DNA of 64,000 bases from Sphingobacteriales bacterium JAD_PAG50586_3 (GTDB lineage Bacteria; Bacteroidota; Bacteroidia; CAMBQF01): the NCBI GenBank assembly GCA_023213195.1, contig CP096135.1:2290842-2354841 (forward strand), given 5' to 3'. The position numbers were made by a program, and so were the translations under genes. Under the pieces are notes generated by a model. That model saw only the letters and a list, made by a program, of their open reading frames with translations. It had not been told where the DNA came from and did no database searches. The number at the start of each line of letters is the position of its first letter. Position 1 is the first letter of the stretch. Below, one piece after another: positions 18,422-27,996 of this stretch.

Positions 18422-20660
18422 TTACAGCTTCTCCAAAATATAATTTGTCAACTTGGTATACAGGTGCAAACGGGTGTTGCCACCGTATATGCCGTGGTTT
18501 TTGTTGGGGTAAAAGAACTGTTCAAACTGCTTGTTGGCTTTTACCAGCGCATCAACCATATCTACCGAGTTTTGAAAGTGTACGTTATCATCAGCAGTGC
18601 CGTGTACCAACAGGTAGTTGCCTTTTAGCTTGCTCACAAAGTTTATCGGCGAATTATCGTCGTAGCCTTTGGCATTCTTTTGTGGGGTATCTAAAAAGCG
18701 CTCGGTGTAAATGCTGTCGTAATACCTCCAGGTAGTAACCGGGGCAACAGCAATAGCGGTTTTAAAATAATCGGCCCCTTTGGTAATACACAGGCTACTC
18801 ATATAGCCGCCAAAGCTCCAGCCGTGTATTCCAATGCGCTTGGCATCAACATAAGGCAGGGTAGCTAAGTACTTAGCGCCAGATATCTGGTCTTCGGTTT
18901 CGTATTTCCCTAAATCGCGGTAAGTAGCTTGTTTAAATGCCGCACCGCGCGCACCTGTACCACGGTTGTCTACAGACACAATAATGTAGCCTTTAGCAGC
19001 CATCATTTGGTGCCAAAAGAACCAGCCTACAGTAAACTCGTTGGTAACGGTTTGGCTGCCCGGGCCGCCGTAAACATACATCAGCACAGGGTATTTCTTG
19101 GCAGGGTCAAAGTTAGCGGGCTTAATCATCCAGCCGTTAAGGGTATCACCTGTCTCAATCTGGAAAGTGAAATACTCTTTAGTGCCCAGGTTATATTCGT
19201 CCAGTTTGCTTTTAAGGCCGGCGTTATCTTCCAGCACTTGCAACTGCTTCCCTTATTATCGTTTATGGTATATACCGGCGGAATAAAGTTGCTGCTATAC
19301 ATGTTAAACATGTACTTAAACGTAGGCGTGTAGCGCGGGCTGTTATGGCCCTTTTGGGTGCTTAGTTTGGTCTTCTTTGTACCATCCAGTTTAATGCTGT
19401 AAGCTGTTGTGTAAATAGCACCTTCTTCGTGCGATGTGTAGTATACAATGCCGTTCTTCTCGTCAATACCATCAAGCGATGCAACATCCCATTTGCCTTT
19501 GGTAATCTGGTTAATCAGCTTGCCGCCCATGTCGAATAAATACAAGTGATTGTAGCCATCTTTTTCACTGCTGATAACAAAGCGCTTATTGTCTTTCAAA
19601 AAGTAAAGAAGTTACCGTCGCCTTCGTGAATATCAATATAAGCATTGCTGTTCTCCGTATAGATAATGTTGGTTTTACCTGTTGATGCATCGGCAAACAG
19701 CATATCTAACTGGTTTTGCGTGCGGTTCATGCGCACAACCAACAGCTTACTTGGGTCGGCAGTCCATGCAATACGCGGAATGTATTGGTCGGTGTTTTTG
19801 CCAATATCTACAGGAGTAGTGCTTTGTCCGGCAAGGTCGTAAATATTCACCGTTACAATAGAATTGGCTTCGCCCGCCTTAGGGTATTTATACTTGTAGG
19901 CTTCCGGGTATAGTGGGCCGTAGTTATCAAAAGAGTATTCTTTTACACCGCTTTCATCAAAACGCAGGTAGGCAATTTTGTTACCATCGGGACTCCAGAA
20001 AAAACCTTTATCAATGGCAAACTCCTCCTCATACACCCAATCGGTAGCGCCGTTAATAATCGAATTATTTTCACCATCTCTGGTAACCAATGTTATAGCG
20101 CCGGTGGCAATGTTTTGTATCCTGATGTTGTTATCCTCAATATAGGCAACTTTATCGGCCTTGGGCGACAAGGTAGCGTAACGAACCTTTTTGCCGTTGT
20201 TAACCTCTGTAAGCTTTTTAGTAGCAATATTGTACACATAAAACTTAGCGCGGAACGAGTGGCGGTATATCGGCTCCGACTCTGCCGATAAAAGCAGGTA
20301 CTGCTCATCATCGCTAAACACGTAGCTTTCTAGCGCTATTGTGGGACTAACACCCGCAGGATTAAACACCACCAGGCTGTCTTTAGGGTTAGCAATGTTA
20401 TACTTTATAACCAGGCCTTTATCGGTAGCTTTGGTATAATGCTCACCATCTTTGGTAAAGTTAAGCTCGTCTATGCCTTTGGGCCTAAATGTGCCGCGCA
20501 ACCAAATATCCTCGTTGGTAATATCTTTTTTCTGCACAACAGGTTTAGTAATAGCTGCCGAAGCAGTTATTAACCCTTTGGTAGATATTGGCTGGGTTTG
20601 CTGCGCCTGTGCATTAACAAAGCAAAACAGCGCCGCCGCACCGATAAATAATCTTCTCAT
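18422..20660 (-). CDS. S9 family dipeptidyl peptidase IV-like protease (two frameshifts)
   Basis: Prolyl oligopeptidase family. The N-terminal beta-propeller (DPPIV_N) runs from residue ~90, and the C-terminal alpha/beta-hydrolase carries the catalytic Ser in GWSFGGYMSS, Asp in HGTADDNVHFQ and His in NKNHGIYGG. A signal peptide (AAALFCFVNAQAQ) follows ATG 20660. The frame changes twice: about 19598 (a T run; restoring one T gives NFFTFLKDNKRFVIS) and about 19248 (restoring one A gives NDNKGKQLQVLED). The three pieces join into one full-length protein of about 745 residues, so a real pseudogene is unlikely. It probably degrades X-Pro peptides in the periplasm. A possible minus-7 box (TACATTTG) lies at 20679-20686. 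Confidence 0.9.
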
Positions 20661-20786
20661 ATTCTTACAACTAAGCTACAAATGTATAAAACTATATTAG
20701 TTCTGTTTTAAGGATGATAATTACATTGCTATTTCACATTTAACCTAACGGGAAAGAAAGCCTTATCAAACAGTGCGGTGGGCAGT

Positions 20787-20959
20787 CCACGCCCTGTGTG
20801 AACACAAGATTTTGCATGGCAATTAGTGCGGTTCGGCCTTGTCCCGACACGTAGTCGTCGGGATGTGCGAGAGCAAAATCGCCGTGTTTTTGGGCGTGGT
20901 GTCTTTTTGGTTCTGTCCCGACATTTATCGTCGGGGTACTTTTTGGACAAGCAAAAAGT
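20787..20959 (-). repeat. Structured element S, copy 5
   Basis: Minus-strand orientation. Long hairpin 20787-20899 with outer arms CCACGCCC/GGGCGTGG and inner arms GATTTTGC/GCAAAATC. Small hairpin 20938-20959 is ACTTTTTG/CAAAAAGT. Two CCCGAC/GTCGGG mini-hairpins are inserted, one in the apical loop and one between the two hairpins. Confidence 0.8.
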
Positions 20960-21219
20960 AATAGAGCCGTCGGCAGACAGCCAAAAAGTGCCGGCCGCAC
21001 AGGCCAATGAAGAATTAAACCTCCTCCGTCACTCCTGTCCCGACCGCAAGCGTCGGGGTCGTAACACCTCCTCCAAAGGAGGACAGCTGCGCAATGATGA
21101 TTTAGTGAGTTGCCTATTATGCCCCGCAGGGGCTGGAAGTCCTTCTCCTTCAGGAGAAGGATTTAGGATGAGGTAAAACAGCCACAAAAATAATAAGCCC
21201 CTCCCTTTAAGGGGAGGGG

Positions 21220-21248
21220 TTGGGGAGGGGTCTATTTTATTACCTTTG
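21220..21248 (+). promoter_or_regulatory. Promoter of murF-alr (leaderless)
   Basis: TTG at 21220-21222, 18 bases, TACCTTTG at 21241-21248. The start codon is at 21254, five bases after the box, so transcription should start at or next to the ATG. The TTG lies in the right arm of a GGGGAGGGG repeat. Confidence 0.65.
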
Positions 21249-21253
21249 TACCA

Positions 21254-23737
21254 ATGCAATACACCCCAACCGATATAGCCAAAATAACCCATGGCAAGCT
21301 GGTAACAAAGCTAAAAGCGCCATTGGCCACGGTGGGCAGTTTGTATTACGATACCCGAAGCATTACCATTCCTGAAAATAGCCTGTTTATAGCCATTAAA
21401 AGTCCATCGGGCGATGGGCACCGCTTTATTGCCGATGCGTATGCTAAAGGCGTACGCTACTTTTTGGTAGAGAAAATAGGGGAGAAGTACGAAAAATTAG
21501 ATAGCGCAGTTTTTATTGTTGTGCCCAATGCATTAAAGGCTTTACAGGCCTGGGCTGCATATCACCGTCAGCAATTTAAAATACCTGTTGTGGGCATAAC
21601 AGGCAGCAACGGAAAAACCATTGTTAAAGAATGGCTTTTTCAGCTAACCGCCCCCGATATGGCTGTTGTGCGCAGCCCCAAGAGTTATAACTCACAGCTA
21701 GGTGTTCCGTTATCGGTGTTGCAGATGAATGAAAAACACCAACTGGCTATTTTTGAAGCGGGCATTTCCAAGCCCGGAGAAATGGCCTTGCTGGCTGATA
21801 TTATTAAGCCTACATTGGGTATTATTACCAATATTGGCGAGGCCCATTCTGAGAATTTTGATAGCAAAGACCAAAAGGCAACAGAGAAATTACAGCTTAT
21901 TGCCGGTGCCGATAAAGTAGTATTCAACGCCGACCAAAAACTACTGGTTGGTGCCTTGCAAAAAGGCCATTTTACTAAGCCGGGCAATATTATTAGCTGG
22001 GGTAAAAAGAAAGGCAATACCATTGTTGTTACGCAGGTAAAACAATCTAAAACAACAACAGAAGTCAACTATAGCTATGCTAAAAAAGAGTACAGTTTTA
22101 CCCTGCCTTTTGTTGACGATGCCTCGGTAGAAAATGCCCTGCAATGCCTATCTTCAGCGCTGGTATTGGGCTTTAAGCCCGCGGTATTGAACGAGCGTAT
22201 GCAACACCTTTCTCCCGTTGCCATGCGGCTGGAATTGAAGCAGGGGTTAAATAATTGCACCCTGATAAATGACGCATATAATTCAGATATAGAATCCCTG
22301 AATATTGCCCTGAACTTTTTAGACAGGCAAAAGCAGCAACCCAAGAAAACCCTTATCCTGTCAGACATTGAGCAAAGTGGCCTGCCCGATAAGGAACTAT
22401 ACAAACTGGTACACCAAATGTTAAAGCAGCATAAGGTAGTCAGGCTTATTGGCATTGGTATACACATCAGCAAACAGAAAAAATTGTTTGGCAAGCACAC
22501 CCGCTTTTTCGATAGTACCGATGCGTTTATTGAAAGCCTTGCCGACTTGCGTTTTGAGCACGAAACCATCCTGCTGAAAGGCTCGCGCAGCTTTGAGTTT
22601 GAACGTATTGTGCGCCTGCTTCAGCAAAAAAGCCATCAGACAATCCTTGAGATTAACCTGAATGCGCTGGTAAGCAACCTCAATTATTTCCGCTCGTTGC
22701 TAAAGCCCGATACCAAGGTTATGGCAATGGTTAAGGCCCTGTCGTATGGCAGTGGTAGCTACGAGGTTGCCAACGTATTGCAGCACCATAAAATTGATTA
22801 TTTAGCAGTTGCATATGCCGATGAAGGGGTAGAACTCCGACGCAATGGTATTACGGTGCCCATAATGGTTATGAACCCCGAGCCTCAAACCTTTGAGGTT
22901 ATTGTGGAGCATAAGTTAGAGCCCATTGTTTATAGCTTTGGCCTGCTGCACGATTTTTCAAAATTCCTCGAGCGTAACCATAAAAAGCACAAGCAGTTCC
23001 CCATCCATTTAGAACTGGAAACCGGCATGAAACGCCTGGGCTTTGAAGCCAATGAAATGGCTGCCTTGATTAAAGATTTAAAGAGCAGCGATACGTTAAA
23101 AGTTGTATCGTGTTTTTCTCACCTTGCTGCTGCTGACGAGCCTCAGCACGATGCCTTTACTGAGCAACAAATAGACTTGTTTGAGAAGCTTACCCTACAA
23201 CTTAAAAAAGGCATAGGGCACAGTTTTATGCGCCATATTTTAAACTCAGCCGGTATATACCGCTTTACCAATGCGCAGTACAACATGGTGCGTTTGGGCA
23301 TTGGCCTGTATGGGGTAGGGGTTGATGTTAACGAGCAACGCAATCTGCAACCCGTAAGCCGTTTAAAGAGCATCATCTCTCAAATAAAACAGGTAAAAAA
23401 AGGTGAAACCGTTGGCTACGGCCGCAAAGGCAAAACTACTGCCAATATTACCATTGCAACCGTACCTATTGGCTATGCTGATGGGGTTAGCCGCAGCCTG
23501 AGCAACGGCAAAGGCTGCTTTTGGGTAAACGGCGCGCTATGCCCCATTATTGGCAATGTGTGCATGGATATGACCATGATAGACATCACCGCCATTAAAG
23601 CCAACGAAGGCGATGAGGTAGAAATCTTCGGCGAACACCATACCATCCTTAAAGTAGCCGAAGACCTTAACACCATACCCTACGAGGTACTAACCGATGT
23701 TTCCGCCCGCGTAAAACGCGTCTATTTTCAAGAATAG
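21254..23737 (+). CDS. murF-alr: Bifunctional MurF ligase / alanine racemase
   Basis: 827 residues joining two steps of peptidoglycan precursor synthesis. Residues 1-~450 are MurF (adds D-Ala-D-Ala to UDP-MurNAc-tripeptide): ATP loop GITGSNGKTIVKEW, EAGISKPGEM, and INDAYNSDIESL. Residues ~460-827 are a PLP-dependent alanine racemase: the PLP lysine in KVMAMVKALSYGSG, second catalytic Tyr in GETVGYGRKG, and GNVCMDMTMIDI. MurF-Alr fusions are known in Bacteroidetes, so one polypeptide probably both makes and uses D-Ala. The motifs on both halves are intact, and the frame is free of the errors seen in neighbours. Confidence 0.96.
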   Translation: MQYTPTDIAKITHGKLVTKLKAPLATVGSLYYDTRSITIPENSLFIAIKSPSGDGHRFIADAYAKGVRYFLVEKIGEKYEKLDSAVFIVVPNALKALQAWAAYHRQQFKIPVVGITGSNGKTIVKEWLFQLTAPDMAVVRSPKSYNSQLGVPLSVLQMNEKHQLAIFEAGISKPGEMALLADIIKPTLGIITNIGEAHSENFDSKDQKATEKLQLIAGADKVVFNADQKLLVGALQKGHFTKPGNIISWGKKKGNTIVVTQVKQSKTTTEVNYSYAKKEYSFTLPFVDDASVENALQCLSSALVLGFKPAVLNERMQHLSPVAMRLELKQGLNNCTLINDAYNSDIESLNIALNFLDRQKQQPKKTLILSDIEQSGLPDKELYKLVHQMLKQHKVVRLIGIGIHISKQKKLFGKHTRFFDSTDAFIESLADLRFEHETILLKGSRSFEFERIVRLLQQKSHQTILEINLNALVSNLNYFRSLLKPDTKVMAMVKALSYGSGSYEVANVLQHHKIDYLAVAYADEGVELRRNGITVPIMVMNPEPQTFEVIVEHKLEPIVYSFGLLHDFSKFLERNHKKHKQFPIHLELETGMKRLGFEANEMAALIKDLKSSDTLKVVSCFSHLAAADEPQHDAFTEQQIDLFEKLTLQLKKGIGHSFMRHILNSAGIYRFTNAQYNMVRLGIGLYGVGVDVNEQRNLQPVSRLKSIISQIKQVKKGETVGYGRKGKTTANITIATVPIGYADGVSRSLSNGKGCFWVNGALCPIIGNVCMDMTMIDITAIKANEGDEVEIFGEHHTILKVAEDLNTIPYEVLTDVSARVKRVYFQE

Positions 23738-23738
23738 T

Positions 23739-23782
23739 TTTAATCCCCCTCTAAGAGGGGGTGCCCAAAGGGCGGGGGAGTC
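23739..23782. repeat. Hairpin repeat with GCCC..GGGC tip
   Basis: CCCCCTCT/AGAGGGGG followed by tip GCCCaaaGGGC and CGGGGGAG, directly after murF-alr. Same family as 24861, 27951 and 28594. Confidence 0.7.
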
Positions 23783-23889
23783 TTTCGATTAAATTAGCAC
23801 GCAAATCCACCTCATTTCTCCCCCAAACAAGTAAGATTTAACATTGTATTAAGCTGGTTATATTGTTTCAAATCAATATATTTACGGCT

Positions 23890-24816
23890 ATGAGTACATT
23901 TTTTACCCGGTCGGTTAAATATGCCCTGTTTGCCATGCTGCTTGTTGTTGCGGTTTCGTCTTGCAAAAAAGGCGAGTTGGTGCCTGATAACAACGCGCCC
24001 TATTATGATGGCGTGCCTTTGGTTAAGGTGCAGAACTACGTTAACCGTTTATACATAGATCTTATTGGCCGCGAGCCGTTAGACGTAGAAATGACTGCCG
24101 ATGTGGCAACCCTGCGTGCAGAGCATTTAAGCATGGAAAGCCGCGATGCGCTTATAACAAAACTACAAACCGATACCAACTACATAGCCGGCGACTCATC
24201 ATACTTTGTAGCATACTATAATCGCCTTTACAACCTGTTTAAATTCCGTTTACTGGAGGGGGCTTCTGATGCGGAAATTGATTTCTACATGGGCCTTTCG
24301 CAAAACGATATTTTTGCCGATTCCCTTTCAGGCGATAGCCTTGGCATGCAACGTGCTAAACTGGAGGTTGCAAAATACAAACGCGTAAAAGCCATTCCGT
24401 TTGAATTGCGCAGCGGCGTAATAGACATCCGCACCGCCTATGCCCGCCTGCTAAACAATGGCGTGTACGATTTTATCAATATGAACAGCTTCAATTTTGT
24501 GCGTGCATCGTTCAACGATTTATTTGGCCGCTACCCAACCCAAAGCGAGTTTGATGTTTCATTCGCTATGGTTGATGCTAATGAGAGCCATATTTTATTT
24601 GGCCAACCCGGCCAAAACAAAGGCGATTTTATAAACATCTTGGTCAACTCGCACGAGTTTAAAGAGGGGTTAATCCGCTGGGCATATAAAACCTTTATGG
24701 CCCGCGATGCTGCATCTGCTGAAGTAAACGAACTTATACAAGACCTAAATACCACACTTGATTTTCCGCGTATGCAAAAGGAAATTTTAAAAACCGATGA
24801 ATACGCGAATTTTTAA
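23890..24816 (+). CDS. Lipoprotein with DUF1549-like region
   Basis: About 308 residues from ATG 23890; the frame also offers TTG 23863, but the ATG gives a clean lipoprotein signal (AMLLVVAVSSC then KKGEL). The segment VQNYVNRLYIDLIGREPLDVEM resembles the start of DUF1549, a domain found beside cytochrome-like and DUF1501 domains in Planctomycetes. The rest is helical with a second, similar segment (VRASFNDLFGRYPTQSEFD). First gene of an apparent operon running to 32135 on the plus strand. Cellular role unknown. Confidence 0.65.
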   Translation: MSTFFTRSVKYALFAMLLVVAVSSCKKGELVPDNNAPYYDGVPLVKVQNYVNRLYIDLIGREPLDVEMTADVATLRAEHLSMESRDALITKLQTDTNYIAGDSSYFVAYYNRLYNLFKFRLLEGASDAEIDFYMGLSQNDIFADSLSGDSLGMQRAKLEVAKYKRVKAIPFELRSGVIDIRTAYARLLNNGVYDFINMNSFNFVRASFNDLFGRYPTQSEFDVSFAMVDANESHILFGQPGQNKGDFINILVNSHEFKEGLIRWAYKTFMARDAASAEVNELIQDLNTTLDFPRMQKEILKTDEYANF

Positions 24817-24860
24817 TTATGAATTATCAGTTATCAGTTATGAGAACTAACAATATAAAA

Positions 24861-24909
24861 ATCCCCTCCTGAGGGGTGGATGGCGCTAAAAGCGCCAGAC
24901 GGGGGAGTT
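24861..24909. repeat. Hairpin repeat supplying the context of the next start codon
   Basis: CCCCTCctGAGGGG stem, tip palindrome GGCGCTaaaAGCGCC, then GACGGGGGAGTT immediately before ATG 24910. Confidence 0.75.
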
Positions 24910-25401
24910 ATGCTAAAGCTAATATTTTTCATTTTTAGTTTTTCATTTTTAGTTAGTCAGACTTCTTGTAAGAAGACTGACGAAAATACCTACGATGTAA
25001 ACAACGTCAACCTGTTGCCGCCTGGTGCCGGTAAAACCAAGCAAAAGAGCAACGAACAGTACGTGTCTATACTCTATGCTAACCTGTTTCAGCAGGCGTT
25101 ATCTGCCAACAGATTGTTTGATATTACGCAGTGTATAGAATCTATTGGCGATAAGGATATTGCCCGCGAGGTAATCATCAGCAACTTTATGAATAAGCCC
25201 GATGTACTTATTCCCGCCGACTCTGTAATGCAGAACAATCCAGAGCAGTTTGTAATAGATACCTACAACCGCTTTTTGGTGCGCAACCCCACAGTGGCCG
25301 AGAAAACATGGTTTGTAAACTACATCAACGCTAACCCTAACGTAACACCCGAACTGGTTTATTTCTCTTTTGCATTGAGCAATGAGTACATGTTCTATTA
25401 A
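24910..25401 (+). CDS. Small lipoprotein, function unknown
   Basis: 163 residues from ATG 24910, chosen because upstream codons of the longer frame (from 24880) translate the repeat. The signal peptide (LIFFIFSFSFLVSQTSC) is encoded by a TTTTTCATTTTTAG direct repeat that also occurs in intergenic regions. The mature part starts KKTDENTYDVNNVN and is helical; two segments (QYVSILYANLFQQAL; FVIDTYNRFLVRNPT) resemble the repeated helical segments of the preceding lipoprotein, so the two may be distant relatives or partners. Confidence 0.7.
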   Translation: MLKLIFFIFSFSFLVSQTSCKKTDENTYDVNNVNLLPPGAGKTKQKSNEQYVSILYANLFQQALSANRLFDITQCIESIGDKDIAREVIISNFMNKPDVLIPADSVMQNNPEQFVIDTYNRFLVRNPTVAEKTWFVNYINANPNVTPELVYFSFALSNEYMFY

Positions 25402-25464
25402 CTAAAAACTAAAAGTGAAAAACGAAAAATCAAACTTTCAATTTTCAGTTTTCAGATTTCAACT

Positions 25465-26802
25465 ATGAAGCGAAGTAAATTCATAAAAACACTAGGGGTA
25501 GCAACGGCAGGGGCCATTGCCGCGCCGTATATATTGCCTTCGGGGCGGTTATTTGCCGCCAGCGGCAACCAGCTTGCCGACCATGTGGTGTTTGTGCTTT
25601 TTGCCGGTGGTGTACGCCAGCAAGAGAGTGTGCTACAGCGCTACCTTGCCGATAGCCAGGGCCTTGCTTGGGATGGCAACATTATGTACAACATGCTGAA
25701 TGGTGGCGCACCACAAAATAAAATTGTGTACGGGGTAGACCAGGTAAACAACCAAAACGTACCCATACCCAAAATCCTAAACCAATCCCTGCAAAGCCAG
25801 GGCACGCTGTTTCCAGAAATGCGTTGCAGCACCTCGGGCCACTTTGCGGGCTTAAATGAGCTATTGCAAGGCAGTGTGGCTACCACACAGGGCTTAAAAC
25901 AAAAGCCTGCCAACCCTACTATTTTTGAATATGTGCGCAAGCACATGGGCGTGCCTGCCAGCAAAACATGGTTTGTTGGTGGCGGTATTGGCAACTCTGT
26001 TCCGTTGCTAAACTACAGCGAGCATCCCGATTATGGGTCGCAATACGGGGCTAACTTTTTTGCGCCGTTGGTAACTTTTGGGGCCGATGGGCAGGAGTAC
26101 TTGGCTGATGCTAAGGTGTATCATCCGCAAGACCAATTATCGCCCATGTACCAAATGAAATATTTTTTGGATAACAGTTTTGAGAATGCCTCTAACGGCC
26201 TGCCAAACCTGGGTAATACCGAAGCAGAGAAGCAGGACATTAAAGCGTTTATGAAAGAGATGTTTACCAAAACGCAAAATGGCACTATTGCCATGCCTCC
26301 TGTTTCAGACAATGGCGACCTTGCCACTGTAGGCTATGCCTGCGAGGTGCTTAAATGGTTTAAACCTACCGTTACCGTGGTAAACCTGGGTGCTGTAGAT
26401 GGTTGCCATGCCGATTTTACCGGCTACTTACAAGCCCTTCACCGCGCCGACCATGCCGTAGGCCACCTGTGGAATTTTATTCAGACACAAATACCCGAAA
26501 TGGCTGGGAACACTGTACTTATGGCTGCGCCTGAGTGTGGCCGCAACCTAAACCATAATCCAATTAAAGACTATAACGATTGGTACGCGTTTGACCATTC
26601 AGATGCAAACTCGCGCAGGGTATTTGGCATGATGGCCGGCCCCGGTATACAGTCTAATTTGGTTGTAGGTGCTGAAAACAACCCCGTTGGCGAAATACAC
26701 GATTGCGTACTAACCGTTGGCGAAATTTTAGGCATTAAACCAGAAATACAAAGCGCCGGGCTGGTTTCAGGCAGCAGCATGTCGTTATTCGATAGGATAT
26801 AA
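25465..26802 (+). CDS. DUF1501-like secreted protein (alkaline-phosphatase-like fold)
   Basis: 445 residues. The N-terminus KRSKFIKTLGVATAGAIAAP is Tat-like but with KRxKF rather than RR. The body resembles DUF1501/sulfatase-superfamily proteins: HVVFVLFAGGVRQQES at the start of the fold, STSGHFAGLNELLQG, VVNLGAVDGCHADFTGY, and LMAAPECGRNLNHN near the C-terminus. Catalytic residues cannot be assigned with certainty. In Planctomycetes DUF1501 genes pair with DUF1549/DUF1553 and cytochrome domains, and the neighbours here are consistent with that kind of module. Confidence 0.65.
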   Translation: MKRSKFIKTLGVATAGAIAAPYILPSGRLFAASGNQLADHVVFVLFAGGVRQQESVLQRYLADSQGLAWDGNIMYNMLNGGAPQNKIVYGVDQVNNQNVPIPKILNQSLQSQGTLFPEMRCSTSGHFAGLNELLQGSVATTQGLKQKPANPTIFEYVRKHMGVPASKTWFVGGGIGNSVPLLNYSEHPDYGSQYGANFFAPLVTFGADGQEYLADAKVYHPQDQLSPMYQMKYFLDNSFENASNGLPNLGNTEAEKQDIKAFMKEMFTKTQNGTIAMPPVSDNGDLATVGYACEVLKWFKPTVTVVNLGAVDGCHADFTGYLQALHRADHAVGHLWNFIQTQIPEMAGNTVLMAAPECGRNLNHNPIKDYNDWYAFDHSDANSRRVFGMMAGPGIQSNLVVGAENNPVGEIHDCVLTVGEILGIKPEIQSAGLVSGSSMSLFDRI

Positions 26803-26865
26803 ATTCAATGCATAATTCAGAATTCAAAATGCAGAATGAAAATATAAAATACACAAAAGACTCTC

Positions 26866-26942
26866 CCCTGCGAAGGCTTACAGTGCTGACCGTAGCGTCA
26901 GTAGGGAGTACTCTAACCGAAAGGTTAGAGTGAGGGGGTATA
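26866..26942. repeat. Double hairpin with CTCTAACC..GGTTAGAG tip
   Basis: CTCCCCTGCGAAGGCTTACAG segment with inner CTGACcgtagcGTCAG, then GGGAGTACTCTAACCgaaaGGTTAGAGTGAGGGGG. It overlaps the possible GTG start of the following gene. Confidence 0.7.
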
Positions 26943-27901
26943 ATAATTATCTCATTCGCTTATTATCTTATTCGCTAATTGTAATGCTGTTTCTAACAGC
27001 ATTATCCTCTTGCAAAGACGATAATAAAAACCCCTACGACGATTCATCGCTACAACCACCACCTGCACCAAACCCCGATGAAAACCTGGAGCCGGGCAGC
27101 TTTCCCTACATACACGCCAAGGTGTTTAAACCCACCTGTGCAAACTCAGGCTGCCACGATGGTACATTTGAGCCCGACTTCCGCACCATAAACAGTTCGT
27201 ATAATTCGTTGGTGTACCAACCCGTAATTAAGAACGATTTAAACGATACCTATACTTACCGCGTGCAACCCTATAATGCCGATTTATCGGTACTGAAAAA
27301 CAGGCTTACGGTTGATATTGACGGCCTTTCGGGTATTATGCCCCTGGTGGTAGACCCAACCAATACCGATTGGGTTACACACAAAGCCGATTACATCCAA
27401 GATATCATTAACTGGATAAATAACGGGGCTAAAGATATGTTTGGCAATCCCGCGCAACCGGGTAATTTTCTGCCACAGGTTACAGGCGTAGCAGCTTTTG
27501 TGGGCGGTACAGCACAACAACTTGGGGCCGACCCTAACAATGTTATAGAAGTGCCTGCCGGTACCGCATCGGTAGATGTGCTTTTTGCTTTGATGGACGA
27601 TAGCAGCAGCGATGCAAACATCGGCTACAATAAGTTTAAGTTTTCAACTCAGCTGGTAACCATTGGCACACAAACAGAGCAACCCCTTAGCATTATAGCA
27701 CCACAGGCAGGTATTGGTTTTTATGGCGATAACGTACAGTTTACCCGCAAGGCAACCATTAACACAAGCACGTATTTAGCAGGCACTGTAATCTTCGTCC
27801 GCATTTATGTAAACGATGAAGACCACATTAACCCCGCCGAAATACCATCAGACGGCACCAGCCCCGATATGGTGAATTTTTTTACAATTAAGATTACTTA
27901 G
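26930..27901 (+). CDS. Cytochrome c-like lipoprotein with CX4CH heme-type motif
   Basis: 323 residues from a GTG inside the upstream repeat; ATG 26984-area (MLFLTALSSC) is the alternative but gives a short signal. The lipobox is LTALSSC followed by KDDN. The region PTCANSGCHDG carries a CX4CH variant of the CxxCH heme site, as in some secreted c-type cytochromes of planctomycete-like modules; a later Met (GLSGIMPLV) could be the sixth ligand. The C-terminal part is beta-rich. It sits between the DUF1501-like gene and another lipoprotein, so an envelope redox or binding role is possible but not shown. Ends with TAG. Confidence 0.65.
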   Translation: MRGYNNYLIRLLSYSLIVMLFLTALSSCKDDNKNPYDDSSLQPPPAPNPDENLEPGSFPYIHAKVFKPTCANSGCHDGTFEPDFRTINSSYNSLVYQPVIKNDLNDTYTYRVQPYNADLSVLKNRLTVDIDGLSGIMPLVVDPTNTDWVTHKADYIQDIINWINNGAKDMFGNPAQPGNFLPQVTGVAAFVGGTAQQLGADPNNVIEVPAGTASVDVLFALMDDSSSDANIGYNKFKFSTQLVTIGTQTEQPLSIIAPQAGIGFYGDNVQFTRKATINTSTYLAGTVIFVRIYVNDEDHINPAEIPSDGTSPDMVNFFTIKIT

Positions 27902-27950
27902 TTTTGGGTTATCTGTTATCAGTTATGAGAAAAAATAATTATAGTATAAA

Positions 27951-27996
27951 AATCCCCCTCCTGAGGGGGTGTCCGCCTAAGGCGGACGGGGGAGTT
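27951..27996. repeat. Hairpin repeat immediately before a start codon
   Basis: CCCCCTCctGAGGGGG stem, tip GTCCGCCtaaGGCGGAC, then GGGGGAGTT and ATG 27997, the same layout as at 24861-24910. Confidence 0.75.

Larger units (their letters stand above)
20661..21253. repeat. Intergenic region with a solitary S element and palindromes
   Basis: No gene seen. It holds S copy 5 (separate entry), a GACCCCGACG-type hairpin (21036-21060), a CTTCTCC/GGAGAAGG hairpin (about 21135-21165) and a CTCCCC/GGGGAG hairpin (21197-21235). The last of these supplies the minus-33 TTG of the murF-alr promoter. Confidence 0.75.

Noticed and set aside
20729..21292. Overlapping reading frames around S copy 5
   Set aside because: They are produced by the long palindromes on both strands; the same peptides appear from other repeat copies.
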